Source: Methylobacterium radiotolerans JCM 2831 (GTDB taxonomy: Bacteria > Pseudomonadota > Alphaproteobacteria > Rhizobiales > Beijerinckiaceae). From it: a stretch of 64,000 bases of DNA. The stretch covers positions 4,944,001 to 5,008,000 of the forward strand of contig NC_010505.1 in assembly GCF_000019725.1 (NCBI RefSeq), read 5' to 3'. Position 1 is the first letter of the stretch. Every line of letters begins with the position of its first letter. The translations under genes were made by a program, and so were the position numbers. Shown piece by piece: positions 1 to 10,091 of the stretch. The notes under the pieces were generated by a model. It ran no database searches and had not been told where the DNA came from. It saw only the letters and a list, made by a program, of their open reading frames with translations.

Positions 1-2986
1 ACGGGGCTTCGGCCTGCTGGCCGACGCTCGCCCGGTCGGCCGCCGGCGCCGCGGACTCGGCCGGCGCCACCGGCAGGTCCACCGCGGTCTCGGCGTCGGC
101 GGCCGGTGCCGGCGCCGATCCGACCGCCTCGGCCACCGCCTCAGCGCTCACCGGCTCCTCCGCCGACAGGGCGACGACGTCGCCCGCGGCCTCCGAAGCG
201 TCGTCCGTCGCGGACGCGTCGCGGGAGCGGCCCTCGCTGCGCCCGCGCCCGCCGCGGCGTCCGCGGCGACGGCGACGGCCGCCCTCGTCCTCGGACCGGG
301 CCGCCTCGTCCGAACCGGCCACCGTCTCGTCGGCGTCGCCGGCCTCCGCGGCGACGGCCGCGGCGGGGGCCTCGGTCCCGGCCGGCTGCTCGCCGTCCCA
401 GTCCCCGTCGCCTCTCTCCGCGTCCGAACGGGCGCCGTCCTGCGGGTCGTCCTGCGAGTCGTCCTGATCGTCGTCGCCGCGATCGTCCTCGGCGCGGCCC
501 TCCTCGCCGCGGCCCTCCTGGCGACCGCCGCGCCGCCGGCGGCGGCGGCGGCGGCGACGGCCCTCGCCGTCCTCGCGCGACCCGTCCTCGCGGGCCTCGG
601 CCCGGCCCTCGTCGGCCTCGCCCTCGGATTCCGTCTCGGCCTCGGCCTCGTCGGCCTCCTCGTCCTCGTCGTCGAACTCCATCGCGGGCGAGATCGCCTG
701 GGCGCGCACGCCCGTCACCGGGCCCTCCGCCCGCTGGGCCGGCTCGCCGCGGTCGAGCTGGAACGGGGTGGTGGCCGCCAGCCGCTCGTCGGCCGCGATC
801 GTGATCGTCACGCCGAAGCGCACCTCGAGCTCGCGCAGGTGCCCGCGCTTCTGGTTGAGGATGTAGAGCGCGATCTCGGTGCGGGTGCGCAGGACGAGGT
901 TGTGCGAGGCCGACTTGAGCAGCACCTCCTCGATCGAGCGCAGGATGTGCAGGGCCACCGACGCGGTGGCGCGCACGAAGCCCGAGCCGCCGCAATGGGC
1001 GCAGGGGATCGAGGAGGATTCGAGCACGCCCGTGCGGATCCGCTGGCGGCTCATCTCCAGCAGGCCGAACGGCGAGATCCGGCCGACCTGGATGCGCGCC
1101 CGGTCGTTCTTCAGGCACTCGTTGAGCTTCTTCTCGACGGCGCGGTTGTTCCGCTTCTCCTCCATGTCGATGAAGTCGATGACGATCAGGCCCGCGAGGT
1201 CGCGCAGCCGCAGCTGGCGGGCGACCTCCTCGGCGGCCTCCAGGTTCGTCTTGAGGGCGGTGTCCTCGATGTCGTGCTCGCGGGTGGCGCGGCCGGAGTT
1301 GACGTCGATCGAGACCAGCGCCTCGGTCGGGTTGATCACGAGGTAGCCGCCGGATTTCAGCGAGACGTGCGTGGAGAACATCGCGTCGAGCTGCTGCTCG
1401 ACGCCGAAGCGGGCGAAGATCGGCGTCGAGTCGCGGTAGGGCTTCACGACCTTGGACTGGCCGGGCATCAGCATCCGCATGAAGTCCTTGGCCTCGCGGT
1501 AGGCGTCCTCACCGGCGACCAGAACCTCGTCCAGATCCTTGTTGTAGAGGTCGCGGATGGCGCGCTTGATCAGCGAGCCCTCCTCGTAGACCAGCGCCGG
1601 GGCCATGGAGGTCAGGGTCAGCTCCCGGACCGACTCCCACAGCCGCATCAGGTACTCGAAATCGCGGGCGATCTCGGGCTTGGAGCGCGAGGCGCCGGCG
1701 GTGCGCAGGATGACGCCCATCCCCTCGGGCACCTCCAGGTCCTGCACGACCTCCTTGAGGCGCTTGCGGTCGGCCGCCGAGGTGATCTTGCGGGAGATGC
1801 CGCCGCCGCGGCCCGTGTTGGGCATCAGCACCGAGTAGCGGCCGGCGAGCGACAGGTAGGTGGTGAGCGCCGCGCCCTTCGTGCCGCGCTCCTCCTTGAC
1901 GACCTGCACCAGGATGATCTGGCGGCGCTTGATCACCTCCTGGATCTTGTACTGGCGGCGGTAGTGGCGCGGACGCTCGGGGATCTCGGCCAGCGCGTCG
2001 CCGTTGCCGCCGACCTGGGCGATCTTGGGCTCGGCGTCGGGATCGTCCGACTCCTCGTCCGACTCCTCGTCGTCGTCGGACTCGTCCTCGTCGTCCTCCG
2101 ACTCGTCCTCATCCTCGTCGTCGTCGGACTCCTCGTCGTCCTCCTCGGAGGCCTCGTCCGCCGCGTCGGCGGCGGTCGGCGCGGCGGACTCCTCCGCCTC
2201 GCTCGCCTCCGTCGCGAGCGCGTCCGCGACGGTCTCGCCCGGCGCGTCGGACACGGTCAGCGCCTCCGCGACGGCGATGCGGGCCTCCGGCTCGGACAGG
2301 TCGGATCCGGGCTCGGCGGCGACCGGTTCGGCCCCGGCGGGGGCGGCCTGCGCCTCGACCGGAGCGGTCTCGGACAGGTCGGATCCGGCCGCGTCGACCG
2401 CGGGCTCGGCGGCGCGCGCCGGCTCGCCGTCCGCCGGGATGTCGCCGGCGGCGGCCTCGGAGGCGAGGGCCTCCTGCACGGCCTCGGGGTTCTCGGCGAG
2501 CGTGTCGGGCTGGACGGCCGGGTCGATCCCCGACTCGTTCCGGACCTCGGCCTGATCCTCGCCCTCGGCGGCCGCGTGCGTGTCCTCGGCGCTCACGGTC
2601 TCGTCGGCGCCGCGGGCACGGGCCTCGGCGCGGCGGCCGCGGGACCGGCGCGACGACGACCGGCGGCGACGCTCCTCGCGCTCGCGGTGCTCCTCGGCGT
2701 CGCGGGCCTCCTCCTCGAGGAGCGCCTGCCGGTCGGCCAGCGGGATCTGGTAGTAGTCGGGATGGATCTCGTTGAAGGCCAGGAAGCCGTGGCGGTTGCC
2801 GCCATACTCGACGAACGCCGCCTGGAGCGACGGCTCAACCCGGGTGACCTTGGCGAGGTAGATGTTGCCGCGCAGCTGGCGCCGGTTGGCGGCTTCGAAG
2901 TCGAACTCCTCGACCCTAGACCCGTGGACCGTGACGACCCGGGTCTCCTCCGGGTGCATCGCGTCGATCAGCATTTTGTTGGCCAT
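1..2986 (-). CDS. rne: Ribonuclease E (3' end beyond left edge)
   Basis: Endoribonuclease for mRNA decay and rRNA/tRNA processing. The start is the ATG at 2986 (MANKMLIDAMHPEETRVV); about 995 codons are visible and the frame is still open at base 1. In order: S1 domain begun at residues 37-85, a roughly 245-residue acidic/Ala/Arg-rich insertion (about 85-330) including a run of Asp/Glu/Ser, the end of S1 (KEERGTKGAALTT), the catalytic DNase I-like core with VSIDVNSGRAT and VIDFIDM (the metal-binding Asp pair of the family), the zinc link CAHC, and a long disordered C-terminus alternating Arg-rich and acidic blocks, which in this family binds RNA and partner proteins. Function is certain. The acidic insertion is far larger than anything at that point in the E. 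coli enzyme. Confidence 0.97.
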   Translation of the reverse strand, partial: MANKMLIDAMHPEETRVVTVHGSRVEEFDFEAANRRQLRGNIYLAKVTRVEPSLQAAFVEYGGNRHGFLAFNEIHPDYYQIPLADRQALLEEEARDAEEHREREERRRRSSSRRSRGRRAEARARGADETVSAEDTHAAAEGEDQAEVRNESGIDPAVQPDTLAENPEAVQEALASEAAAGDIPADGEPARAAEPAVDAAGSDLSETAPVEAQAAPAGAEPVAAEPGSDLSEPEARIAVAEALTVSDAPGETVADALATEASEAEESAAPTAADAADEASEEDDEESDDDEDEDESEDDEDESDDDEESDEESDDPDAEPKIAQVGGNGDALAEIPERPRHYRRQYKIQEVIKRRQIILVQVVKEERGTKGAALTTYLSLAGRYSVLMPNTGRGGGISRKITSAADRKRLKEVVQDLEVPEGMGVILRTAGASRSKPEIARDFEYLMRLWESVRELTLTSMAPALVYEEGSLIKRAIRDLYNKDLDEVLVAGEDAYREAKDFMRMLMPGQSKVVKPYRDSTPIFARFGVEQQLDAMFSTHVSLKSGGYLVINPTEALVSIDVNSGRATREHDIEDTALKTNLEAAEEVARQLRLRDLAGLIVIDFIDMEEKRNNRAVEKKLNECLKNDRARIQVGRISPFGLLEMSRQRIRTGVLESSSIPCAHCGGSGFVRATASVALHILRSIEEVLLKSASHNLVLRTRTEIALYILNQKRGHLRELEVRFGVTITIAADERLAATTPFQLDRGEPAQRAEGPVTGVRAQAISPAMEFDDEDEEADEAEAETESEGEADEGRAEAREDGSREDGEGRRRRRRRRRRGGRQEGRGEEGRAEDDRGDDDQDDSQDDPQDGARSDAERGDGDWDGEQPAGTEAPAAAVAAEAGDADETVAGSDEAARSEDEGGRRRRRGRRGGRGRSEGRSRDASATDDASEAAGDVVALSAEEPVSAEAVAEAVGSAPAPAADAETAVDLPVAPAESAAPAADRASVGQQAEAP

Positions 2987-3709
2987 GTCGGACTCTCGGC
3001 ATGGCGGCCGACGTCGTTCTCCGTGCCCGTGGTCCCGGCGGCGCCTCGCCCGACGTCAAACCTGTCGGGCGGGATGCCGGCCTCGTCGCCGAGGCGGATG
3101 GGTTCGAGGGGAAATTGCCGTCAACCGCCGTTCGGCGCCCTGGGCGCCTGGGGTTGAAACAGGCCGGGCGGACGGACGGACCGGTGCGACGCGCCTCGTG
3201 CGCCTCCGGGGCACGCGCAGCTCTATGCTGGGCCGTGCGTCCGTCCATCGTGGTCCCGACCTCGCGAAACAATCTCGGCCGGCGGGGGACCGGCCGTGAA
3301 TTCCTGGGTGCGACGGAGGAACTCCGCCGCGTCGTGCGACACCTGCCCGATCGCGGGCGGCACGGGCCGCCGCCAGGCGGACCGACAGGGCCCGCCGCGA
3401 CACCACGACCGATTTCGCGAGGAATTCGGTCACGTCCGCGGGCCGTTGCGGCGACCGGCGGGACCGGAGAGGGGTCGACATCATTACAGACCGCTGCGCG
3501 GATTTGGCAAGGGTCAACGTGAATAGATGTCACGGGCCTGTCACGGCGCGGAGGCGGCCGGTCCGCGGTCGCGAGCGCGGCCAAGCGATCCAGGGCGGCG
3601 CTGACGATCGCGGATGGGCCGCATCCCTGGGCCGCATCCCTGGGCCGCATCGCCGGATCGCCTCGCTGCGCGCGCGATGACGGCCTGCCGCGTCGCGACA
3701 GGCGTGTGC
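2987..3709. other. Intergenic region, probable long rne leader
   Basis: 723 bases without a convincing gene. The short frames here lack family motifs or overlap one another. The part next to rne probably holds its promoter and a long 5' untranslated leader, as is usual for autoregulated rne genes (inference). The part next to glcF carries a palindromic repeat, listed separately. Confidence 0.5.
3566..3683. repeat. Dispersed palindromic repeat, copy A
   Basis: Two inverted arms, near 3566-3595 and 3655-3683 (GGATCGCCTCGCTGCG then CGATGACGG), flank three tandem copies of a 14-base unit containing GGGCCGCATCCCT. The right arm matches 26 of 29 bases at 13862-13890. It lies between the glcF stop and the rne leader. 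Confidence 0.65.
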
Positions 3710-5050
3710 CTACTCCGCCGCTTCGAGCCGCGGCGCCACCCCGGCCAGCGCCGCGGGCTTCGGGCCGCCGGTGGCCCAGTCGAGCAGCTCGACCGTGTGG
3801 ACGATCGGGATGCCGGTGCCCTTCCCGATCTGCGTGGCGCAGCCGATGTTGCCGGTGGCGATCACGTCGGGGCGCACGCGCTCGATATTGGCGACCTTCC
3901 GGGCGCGCAGCTTCGCGGCCAGCTCCGGCTGCAGGATGTTGTAGGTCCCCGCTGAGCCGCAGCAGATGTGGCCCTCGGGCACGTCCTTCACGGTGAAGCC
4001 CGCGCGCTTCAGCAGCGTCTTGGGCTCCAGCCGGATGCCCTGGCCGTGCTGCATCGAGCAGGCCGAGTGGTAGGCCACCACCAGGTCGGTCTCGGCGACG
4101 GGGGCCAGGTCGAGCAGCGCGAGGTACTCGGTCACGTCCTTGGCCAGGCTCGAGACCCGCAGCGCCTTCTCGGCGTAGGCCGGGTCGTCGCGGAACATGA
4201 AGCCGTAATCCTTGATGGTCGTGCCGCAGCCCGAGGCCGTGACCAGGATCGCGTCGAGGCCTTTGGCGATCTCGGCGTCCCAGGCGTCGATCGCCTGCTT
4301 GGCGTGGGCGTGGGCCGAGTCCTCCTTGCCCATGTGGTGGGTCAGCGCCCCGCAGCAGCCCTCGTTCGCGTGGACGACCTCGATCCCGTGCCGGTTGAGC
4401 AGCCGGATCGCGGCGGCGTTGAAGTCCGGCCGCAGCACGCTCTGGGCGCAGCCGCGCAGCAGGGCGACGCGCTTGGGGGCCGTCCCGGCCGCCCCCGCGC
4501 CCGCCGGCGGGAACCGGCCGGGCCGGTTCGTCGGCTCGCGGGGCGGCGTCCCGGCCGGCGCGAGGTCGAGCATGGCCGCGAGGCGGTTGCCGACCCGCGG
4601 CAGCCGGGCCACCAGGCCCCGGAACGGCGCGCCGAGCCTGGCGGCGGTGAGCGCGAGGCGGAAGCGGCCCGGATAGGGCAGGACCTGGGCGAGCAGCGCC
4701 CGCAGGAACCGGTCGCCGGCGGGGCGGGTGTAGGTCTCCTCGATATGCGCCCGGGCGTGGTCGACGAGGTGCATGTAGTGCACCCCCGACGGGCAGGTGG
4801 TCATGCAGGACAGGCACGAGAGGCAGCGGTCGACGTGCTTGACCACCTCCTGCGAGGCCGGCTTGCCGCCCTCCAGCATGTCCTTGATCAGGTAGATCCG
4901 CCCGCGCGGGGAATCGAGCTCGTCCCCGAGAAGCAGGTAGGTCGGGCAGGTCGCCGTGCAGAAGCCGCAATGCACGCAGGTCCGCAGGATCTTCTCCGAC
5001 GCCGCCATGGCGGGATCGGCGAGCTGGGCGGGGGCGAAGTTGGTCTGCAC
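3710..5050 (-). CDS. glcF: Glycolate oxidase iron-sulfur subunit GlcF
   Basis: Electron-transfer subunit of the membrane-associated glycolate oxidase, which oxidises glycolate to glyoxylate. Two 4Fe-4S motifs of ferredoxin type are visible near residues 30-80 (CVHCGFCTATCP and CLSCLSCMTTCP), followed by two CCG domains (GCCGALTHH and CCGSAGTYN) that bind further cofactor. I prefer the GTG at 5050, giving the family N-terminus (M)QTNF and a GAGGA ribosome site 8 bases upstream; an in-frame GTG at 5071 is poorer. Length 446 aa fits the family. It lies 57 bases downstream of glcE in the same direction, so the two form an operon. glcD is not adjacent. Confidence 0.95.
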   Translation of the reverse strand: MQTNFAPAQLADPAMAASEKILRTCVHCGFCTATCPTYLLLGDELDSPRGRIYLIKDMLEGGKPASQEVVKHVDRCLSCLSCMTTCPSGVHYMHLVDHARAHIEETYTRPAGDRFLRALLAQVLPYPGRFRLALTAARLGAPFRGLVARLPRVGNRLAAMLDLAPAGTPPREPTNRPGRFPPAGAGAAGTAPKRVALLRGCAQSVLRPDFNAAAIRLLNRHGIEVVHANEGCCGALTHHMGKEDSAHAHAKQAIDAWDAEIAKGLDAILVTASGCGTTIKDYGFMFRDDPAYAEKALRVSSLAKDVTEYLALLDLAPVAETDLVVAYHSACSMQHGQGIRLEPKTLLKRAGFTVKDVPEGHICCGSAGTYNILQPELAAKLRARKVANIERVRPDVIATGNIGCATQIGKGTGIPIVHTVELLDWATGGPKPAALAGVAPRLEAAE

Positions 5051-5107
5051 GGGTCGCGTCCTCGGCGCCACGCCTCCCCACGGTCGGGGAGGGGCGAAAT
5101 CTGATGC

Positions 5108-6325
5108 TTACAGTCCGGCGTACATCCGGCCGGGGTTGAGCACCCCGGCGGGATCGTGCGCCGCCTTGATGCCGGCGGTGAGCCGCATCAGCGGCTCGGC
5201 CAGCGGCTCGAACACCGGCACGGCGGCGCGCACGGCGTCGGGTGCGCGCACCAGCGTGGCGTGGCCGCCCTGGGCCTTCACCGCCCGGCGCACCGTCGCG
5301 GCGCCGGCATCGCCCGCCGAGCCGGTGGTGAGCCAGATCAGGCCGCCGCCCCAGTCGAAGAACCAGCGCGCCTCACGCTCGGCCGCGACCGCCGCCGCCA
5401 GGGCCGGCCCGCGGGTCGGCGCGGTGGAGATCCGCCAGAGGGCGGCCTCCCGGGGCTCGGCGAGCGGCGCCGCGTCGCGCACCGACCGCCAGAGGGCGGC
5501 GCCGGCCTCACCGTCCACGGTCTCGGGCTGACCGTAGCGCTTCAGCAGGCGGCGCAGCGCGCCCGCGCGGTAGTCGATGGAGTCGGAGAAGCCCTCGAGG
5601 CGCATCAGCGTCCGCGCCTCCGGGGCGCCGATCCCCGCCGGCAGGTGCGCGGCCCCCGTGAGCTCGAAGGGCGAGCCCAGCGCCTCCGCCAGGGCGGTCA
5701 CCGCCCGGGCGTCCTCCAGGCCGGAGAAGACCAGGGTCGCCACCCGCTCGCAGGCGGGCAGCACCTTGAAGGTGATCTCGGTGAGCAGGCCCAGCGTGCC
5801 GTGGGCGCCGGCCATCAGCTTCACGAGGTCGAGGCCGGTGACGTTCTTCATCACCCGGCCGCCCGACTTGATCGCCTCGCCGCGCCCGTTGACGAAGCGG
5901 ACGCCGATCAGGCTGTCCCGGGCCGCGCCGGCGTTGATCCGCCGGGGACCGGCATTGTTGATCGCCGCGACCGCCCCGAGGGTCGGCTCCCCGGCGCTGC
6001 CGTAGAGGCCGCGCAGGTCCATCGGCTCGAAGGGCAGCATCTGGCCGCGGGAGGCGAGCAGCGCCTCGACCTCGGCGAGCGGCGTCCCGGCCCGGGCCGC
6101 CACCACCATCTCGGCGGGCTCGTAGAGCGTGACGCCGGTGAGGGCCTTCGCCGAGAGGGTCGCGCTGTCCTGCGCGGGCCGGCCGAGCCCCGCGGCGGTG
6201 CCGCCGCCGGCGAGGCGCAGGCGCTCGCCGCGCCCCGCGGCCGCCCGCACGATCTCCCCGGCCTCCGCCTCGGTGCCGGGCTCGTACACGCCCATCGTTC
6301 CCGCCCCGGTCCTGTTTGTATCCAT
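5108..6325 (-). CDS. glcE: Glycolate oxidase FAD-binding subunit GlcE
   Basis: FAD-linked subunit of glycolate oxidase, of the FAD_binding_4 (vanillyl-alcohol oxidase) fold. Seen: LRLAGGGT at the flavin pyrophosphate-binding loop, GEPTLGAVAAINNAGPRR, and GRVMKNVTGLDLVKLMAGAHGTLG, all typical of GlcE. Length is 405 aa from the ATG at 6325; a second ATG at 6295 (MGVYEPGTEA) matches the usual GlcE start and may be the true one. It is first of a glcE-glcF pair. The usual third partner GlcD is neither upstream nor downstream, so it must be encoded elsewhere if the enzyme is complete. Confidence 0.95.
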   Translation of the reverse strand: MDTNRTGAGTMGVYEPGTEAEAGEIVRAAAGRGERLRLAGGGTAAGLGRPAQDSATLSAKALTGVTLYEPAEMVVAARAGTPLAEVEALLASRGQMLPFEPMDLRGLYGSAGEPTLGAVAAINNAGPRRINAGAARDSLIGVRFVNGRGEAIKSGGRVMKNVTGLDLVKLMAGAHGTLGLLTEITFKVLPACERVATLVFSGLEDARAVTALAEALGSPFELTGAAHLPAGIGAPEARTLMRLEGFSDSIDYRAGALRRLLKRYGQPETVDGEAGAALWRSVRDAAPLAEPREAALWRISTAPTRGPALAAAVAAEREARWFFDWGGGLIWLTTGSAGDAGAATVRRAVKAQGGHATLVRAPDAVRAAVPVFEPLAEPLMRLTAGIKAAHDPAGVLNPGRMYAGL

Positions 6326-6424
6326 TCCAGGACGGGTGTCGCCGGATCCGGCGGCGGATTCAAGCGGAGGTGGAGTCGCGGGGTTTCAGCGGCGGGATTT
6401 CCACTGCGGCGGCGGCGCGCGAGC

Positions 6425-7867
6425 CTACTCCGCCGCCACGGTCCCTGCCGGGCGCAGGCGCGCCAGGACCTGGCGGCGCAGGCCGGCGATGTCGAGGATC
6501 CAGACCAGGGTCCCGTAGAGAACCATCCCGGCCGGAACCAGGACCGCCAGCGCGGTGGCGGGCGGCAGCTGCCGGAAGGGGGCGAGGGCGAGCCCCATCG
6601 CCGCGCAGGCGAGCGCCGCGACGCCGATCTCCCCCCAGGGCAGCGCGATCCGCTCCGCGCCGGTCAGGGCGCGCCAGCCGAGCCACGTTCCGGCGGCGGC
6701 GAGCCCGGCGCTCTGCGCCAGCGCGACGCCGAGACCGCCCATCCGGTCCGGCAGGACGAGGAGGCCGGCGCCGTTCACCGCGAGGCCGACCAGGGCGGCG
6801 GCGACCACCGGCAGGGTCCGGCGGCGGATCTGGAAGACCGGGTTGAGGGCGTAGAACATCATCGCGAGGCAGAACAGGCCCGGCATCAGCACGGTGCTGT
6901 AGGTCTCGAACGGCCCGCGATAGGCGTCCGGCACCACCAGCCCCTGGAGGGCCGGCAGCACCGCCCAGAAGCCGACCGCGCAGGGCGCCAGCAGGGCGAA
7001 CACGGTGCCGGCATTGGCGGCGACCTGCGCCTCGGCGGCGGCGCGGCCGCTCTGCTCCTCGGCCTGCACGGCGAGCTGGAACAGCAGCAGGTCGAGGGCG
7101 GTGCCCAGCGTCATCAGCGCGCGCGAGGTGACGTCGGCCGCCAGGGCGAAGTAGCCGGCCTCGGCGAAGCCGGCCTGGCCCGCGATGGCGCCACGATTGA
7201 CGAAGGTGAGGCACTGGTAGGCGGTGTTGGCGGCGATGAGCGGCAGGCCGTAGCGCGCGAAGACCCGCCAGGTCGCCGACAGGCGCGGCCGCTCGAGGGG
7301 CGTGCGCGGGTCCCGCAGGGGGTGGCGCAGCACCACCACCGCGAGGAGCTGGCTCAGTCCCGCCGCCGCCAGCACCCAGGCCGGCTGGGGCAGCCACCAC
7401 GCCGCCGCCGCCATCAGGGCGAAGGACAGGACGTTCTTCACCGCGACGAGGCCGAGATAGAGCTTGCCGTCGAAGCGCGCCCGGGCGAGGGCCGCGTGAT
7501 AGTCGAACACGCCGATGCCCAGGGCCGCGAGGCCGGTGCCGCACAGGACCGCCTCGCGCCCGTCGGCGCCGCCGGCGAAGCCGAAGGCCCCGCACAGGGC
7601 CGCGGCGGCCAGGAGCAGGGCGCCGATGCGCAGGTAGGCCCGGTCGAGCCCGTGGCGGATCCACGGCTCGTCGACGCGCACGCGCCCCGAGTAGAACCGC
7701 GTCGCCGACAGGCGCAGCCACTCGAACAGCACCGTGTTCAGCACGATGGCGCCGGTGGTCGCGAGGGCGAACCGGCCGAAATCCGCCGGGCCCAGCAGCT
7801 TGGCGATCAGCAGGCCGAGGACGAAGTTGAGCCCCGCATTGATGACGAAGGCGACGATCACGGCCAT
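6425..7867 (-). CDS. Polysaccharide flippase, Wzx/MATE-like membrane protein
   Basis: Integral membrane protein of about 480 aa with roughly 12-14 hydrophobic segments, beginning MAVIVAFVINAGLNFVLGLLI and carrying KLLGPADFGRFALA, typical of the polysaccharide biosynthesis (Wzx-like) arm of the MOP superfamily. Such proteins flip lipid-linked sugar units across the inner membrane. The frame is open to 7984, but the upstream 39 residues are polar and unlike the family, so the ATG at 7867 is chosen. No glycosyltransferases surround it, so its substrate cannot be guessed. It ends about 100 bases from glcE. Confidence 0.85.
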   Translation of the reverse strand: MAVIVAFVINAGLNFVLGLLIAKLLGPADFGRFALATTGAIVLNTVLFEWLRLSATRFYSGRVRVDEPWIRHGLDRAYLRIGALLLAAAALCGAFGFAGGADGREAVLCGTGLAALGIGVFDYHAALARARFDGKLYLGLVAVKNVLSFALMAAAAWWLPQPAWVLAAAGLSQLLAVVVLRHPLRDPRTPLERPRLSATWRVFARYGLPLIAANTAYQCLTFVNRGAIAGQAGFAEAGYFALAADVTSRALMTLGTALDLLLFQLAVQAEEQSGRAAAEAQVAANAGTVFALLAPCAVGFWAVLPALQGLVVPDAYRGPFETYSTVLMPGLFCLAMMFYALNPVFQIRRRTLPVVAAALVGLAVNGAGLLVLPDRMGGLGVALAQSAGLAAAGTWLGWRALTGAERIALPWGEIGVAALACAAMGLALAPFRQLPPATALAVLVPAGMVLYGTLVWILDIAGLRRQVLARLRPAGTVAAE

Positions 7868-7991
7868 GGACGGCGACTCATGCGCGGCGGGATTGCGCCC
7901 GCCCGTTGCGTACGCTGTAGCGCGCGAGCCGTAAGACTCCCCTAAACGGGCGAGATCGGGGCGGAGGCCCGCGGGCCCCGGCACCGTTCGG

Positions 7992-10091
7992 TCAGGCGGC
8001 CCGGACGCTGTCGAGGAAGCGCGCGACCTCGGCGGTGAGCGTCTCGGATTGCCGCGACAGCGCGGACGCCGCCGCGAGTACCGCGGCGGCCGCCCGGCCG
8101 GTCTCCTCGGCGGCCCCGGCGACCCCCAGAATGGTGCTGGTCACCGCGCCGGTGCCGACGGCCGCCTGCCCGACGTTGCGGACGATCTCCCGGGTGGCCG
8201 ATCCCTGCTCCTCCACCGCCGCCGCGATCGCGCTCGCCACGCCGCTGATCTCCTGGATCCGCCCCGTGATCGCGCCGATCGCCGCGACGGCCCCGCCGGT
8301 CGCGCCCTGGATGCCGGCGATCTGGCCGGCGATCTCCTCGGTCGCCCGGGCGGTCTGCGCCGCCAGCGCCTTCACCTCGCCGGCGACGACCGCGAAGCCC
8401 CGGCCCGCCTCGCCGGCGCGGGCGGCCTCGATGGTGGCGTTGAGCGCCAGCAGATTGGTCTGCCCGGCGATCGCCGCGATCAGCCCGACCACGTCGCCGA
8501 TCCGCGCGACCGCGCCGCTCAGGTCGCGGACCAGCGCGCCCGTCTGCCCGGCCTCCGAGACTGCCCCCTGGGCGAGCCTGGTCGATCCCTCGACCTGCCG
8601 GCCGATCTCCTCCACGGAGGCGCCGAGTTCCTCGGCCGCCGCCGCCACGGTGCTGACGTTGGCGGCGGCCTCCTCGGCGGCGGCCGCCACCGTGCTGGAC
8701 TGGCTGGCGGTCCGGGTCGCGGTGGCCGTCATGGTCTGGGCCGTACCCTGCAGCGCGGTGGCCGAGTCCGAGACCTGGGCGATGATGCCGCCGACCGTCC
8801 GCTCGAACCGCTCGGCCATCGCCCGCAGGTCGGACCGGCGCCGCGCCTCCGCCGCCAGCCGCGCCTCCGCGGCCTCGGACTCGAGCTGCCGGCTGCGGAT
8901 GAGGTTGTCCTTGAACACCTGGACGGCCCGCGCCATCGCGCCGATCTCGTTGCGGTAGGTGCGCGCCGAAACTGTGACGGAGGCGTCCCCGTCGGCCAGC
9001 GCCCGCATCGTCGCGGTCAGCGCCCGGAGCGGGCGCAGCACGCCGCCGAACAGGGTCCACAGGCCGAGGGCCACCAGCAGGATCACCGCCAGCAGCGCCG
9101 CCCCGCTGCGCGCGACGTCGCTCCGGGCCGCGTCGGCGAGGGCCTCGGCGCGCGCCACCATCGCGTCCAGGGCCGCGTCGCAGAGGGCCACGAGGGAGCG
9201 CTGGTTCTCGGTGTTGCGGTCGCGCAGCTCCGCGAACGAGTGGCGCGGGGGCGTGTGCGTGCTGAGCGCGTCGAAGACCGCCTGCGCGATGGCCCTGGTC
9301 TCGCCCTCGAAATTGCTGGCCTTCGCCCGCTCGAACGCGGCCCGCACCGCCTCCGAGACGCCGGTCGCGGCCTCGGTCGTGCGCCGCCACGCCGCCAGAA
9401 GTTCGGTCCGCTCCTCGGCCGCCGCGATCGTCTCGGGCAGGGACCACGACGCGCCGGCGACCAGCGAGCTCTGCACCCGCACCGCGACGTTGCCGCTGGC
9501 CACGCGCGTGTCCCAGGCCGCCTGCTTGAGGGCGAGATAGCGCTGCAGGGCGGGATCGGAGCGGGGAATGGACGCGTCGACCGCCTTCAGCGTGGCCGTC
9601 AGCGCCTCGAGCAGGTCCTGGAAGGCGGCCATCGCGGCCTCCCGCAGCGCCGGGTCGCGCTGCGCCTTCGGCAGCCGGAGGGCCTCGTCGATGCGGGGGC
9701 GCAGGGCCGCCATCGCCTCCTGCGCCGTGGTCAGGCGGTCGAGCGTCGCGCTGACCGCCGGCTCGGCCAGATCGCTCAGGCTGCGCTGAGCCCGGCGGTA
9801 ATTCTCGGTCAGCGCCTGCCGGCTGTCCGCGACGGTCGACAGGGTCTTCGCGTCCGCGGGCGCCTCACCCCCGAGGGCGAGGGACGATCCGCGCTCGAGC
9901 CGCAGCGGCAGGATCGCCCTGAGGAGGCCCTGACTCGCCTCCGTCAGGGTCACGGCGCGGGCCGCGCGCGCCGCCTGCGCCCGCGCGTCGACGAGCGACC
10001 TGACCGCGTTGCCCAGCGCCATGCAGGCCATGATGACGATCACCAGGCACAGCAAGGTCCGGATCGAGAAGCGTCCCAGCCAGCGACTCAT
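7992..10091 (-). CDS. Methyl-accepting chemotaxis protein
   Basis: Chemoreceptor of 699 aa starting at the ATG at 10091 ([12 protein letters not shown]). TM1 lies at about residues 10-30, followed by a roughly 300-residue helical sensor region, TM2 near 325-345 ([16 protein letters not shown]), a HAMP domain ([17 protein letters not shown]), and the cytoplasmic signalling domain with its conserved hairpin tip ([20 protein letters not shown]). It should couple to CheA/CheW; no other chemotaxis gene is nearby, so it is an orphan receptor. Ligand unknown. The stretch just upstream is unusually AT-rich. Confidence 0.95.
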   Translation of the reverse strand: MSRWLGRFSIRTLLCLVIVIMACMALGNAVRSLVDARAQAARAARAVTLTEASQGLLRAILPLRLERGSSLALGGEAPADAKTLSTVADSRQALTENYRRAQRSLSDLAEPAVSATLDRLTTAQEAMAALRPRIDEALRLPKAQRDPALREAAMAAFQDLLEALTATLKAVDASIPRSDPALQRYLALKQAAWDTRVASGNVAVRVQSSLVAGASWSLPETIAAAEERTELLAAWRRTTEAATGVSEAVRAAFERAKASNFEGETRAIAQAVFDALSTHTPPRHSFAELRDRNTENQRSLVALCDAALDAMVARAEALADAARSDVARSGAALLAVILLVALGLWTLFGGVLRPLRALTATMRALADGDASVTVSARTYRNEIGAMARAVQVFKDNLIRSRQLESEAAEARLAAEARRRSDLRAMAERFERTVGGIIAQVSDSATALQGTAQTMTATATRTASQSSTVAAAAEEAAANVSTVAAAAEELGASVEEIGRQVEGSTRLAQGAVSEAGQTGALVRDLSGAVARIGDVVGLIAAIAGQTNLLALNATIEAARAGEAGRGFAVVAGEVKALAAQTARATEEIAGQIAGIQGATGGAVAAIGAITGRIQEISGVASAIAAAVEEQGSATREIVRNVGQAAVGTGAVTSTILGVAGAAEETGRAAAAVLAAASALSRQSETLTAEVARFLDSVRAA

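Noticed and set aside
839..3157. 772-aa plus-strand open frame
   Set aside because: Antisense to rne; the minus strand encodes unmistakable RNase E motifs, and the long frame results from high GC.
5156..7945. 929-aa plus-strand open frame
   Set aside because: Antisense to glcE and the flippase; low-complexity Arg/Gly/Ala composition and no motifs.
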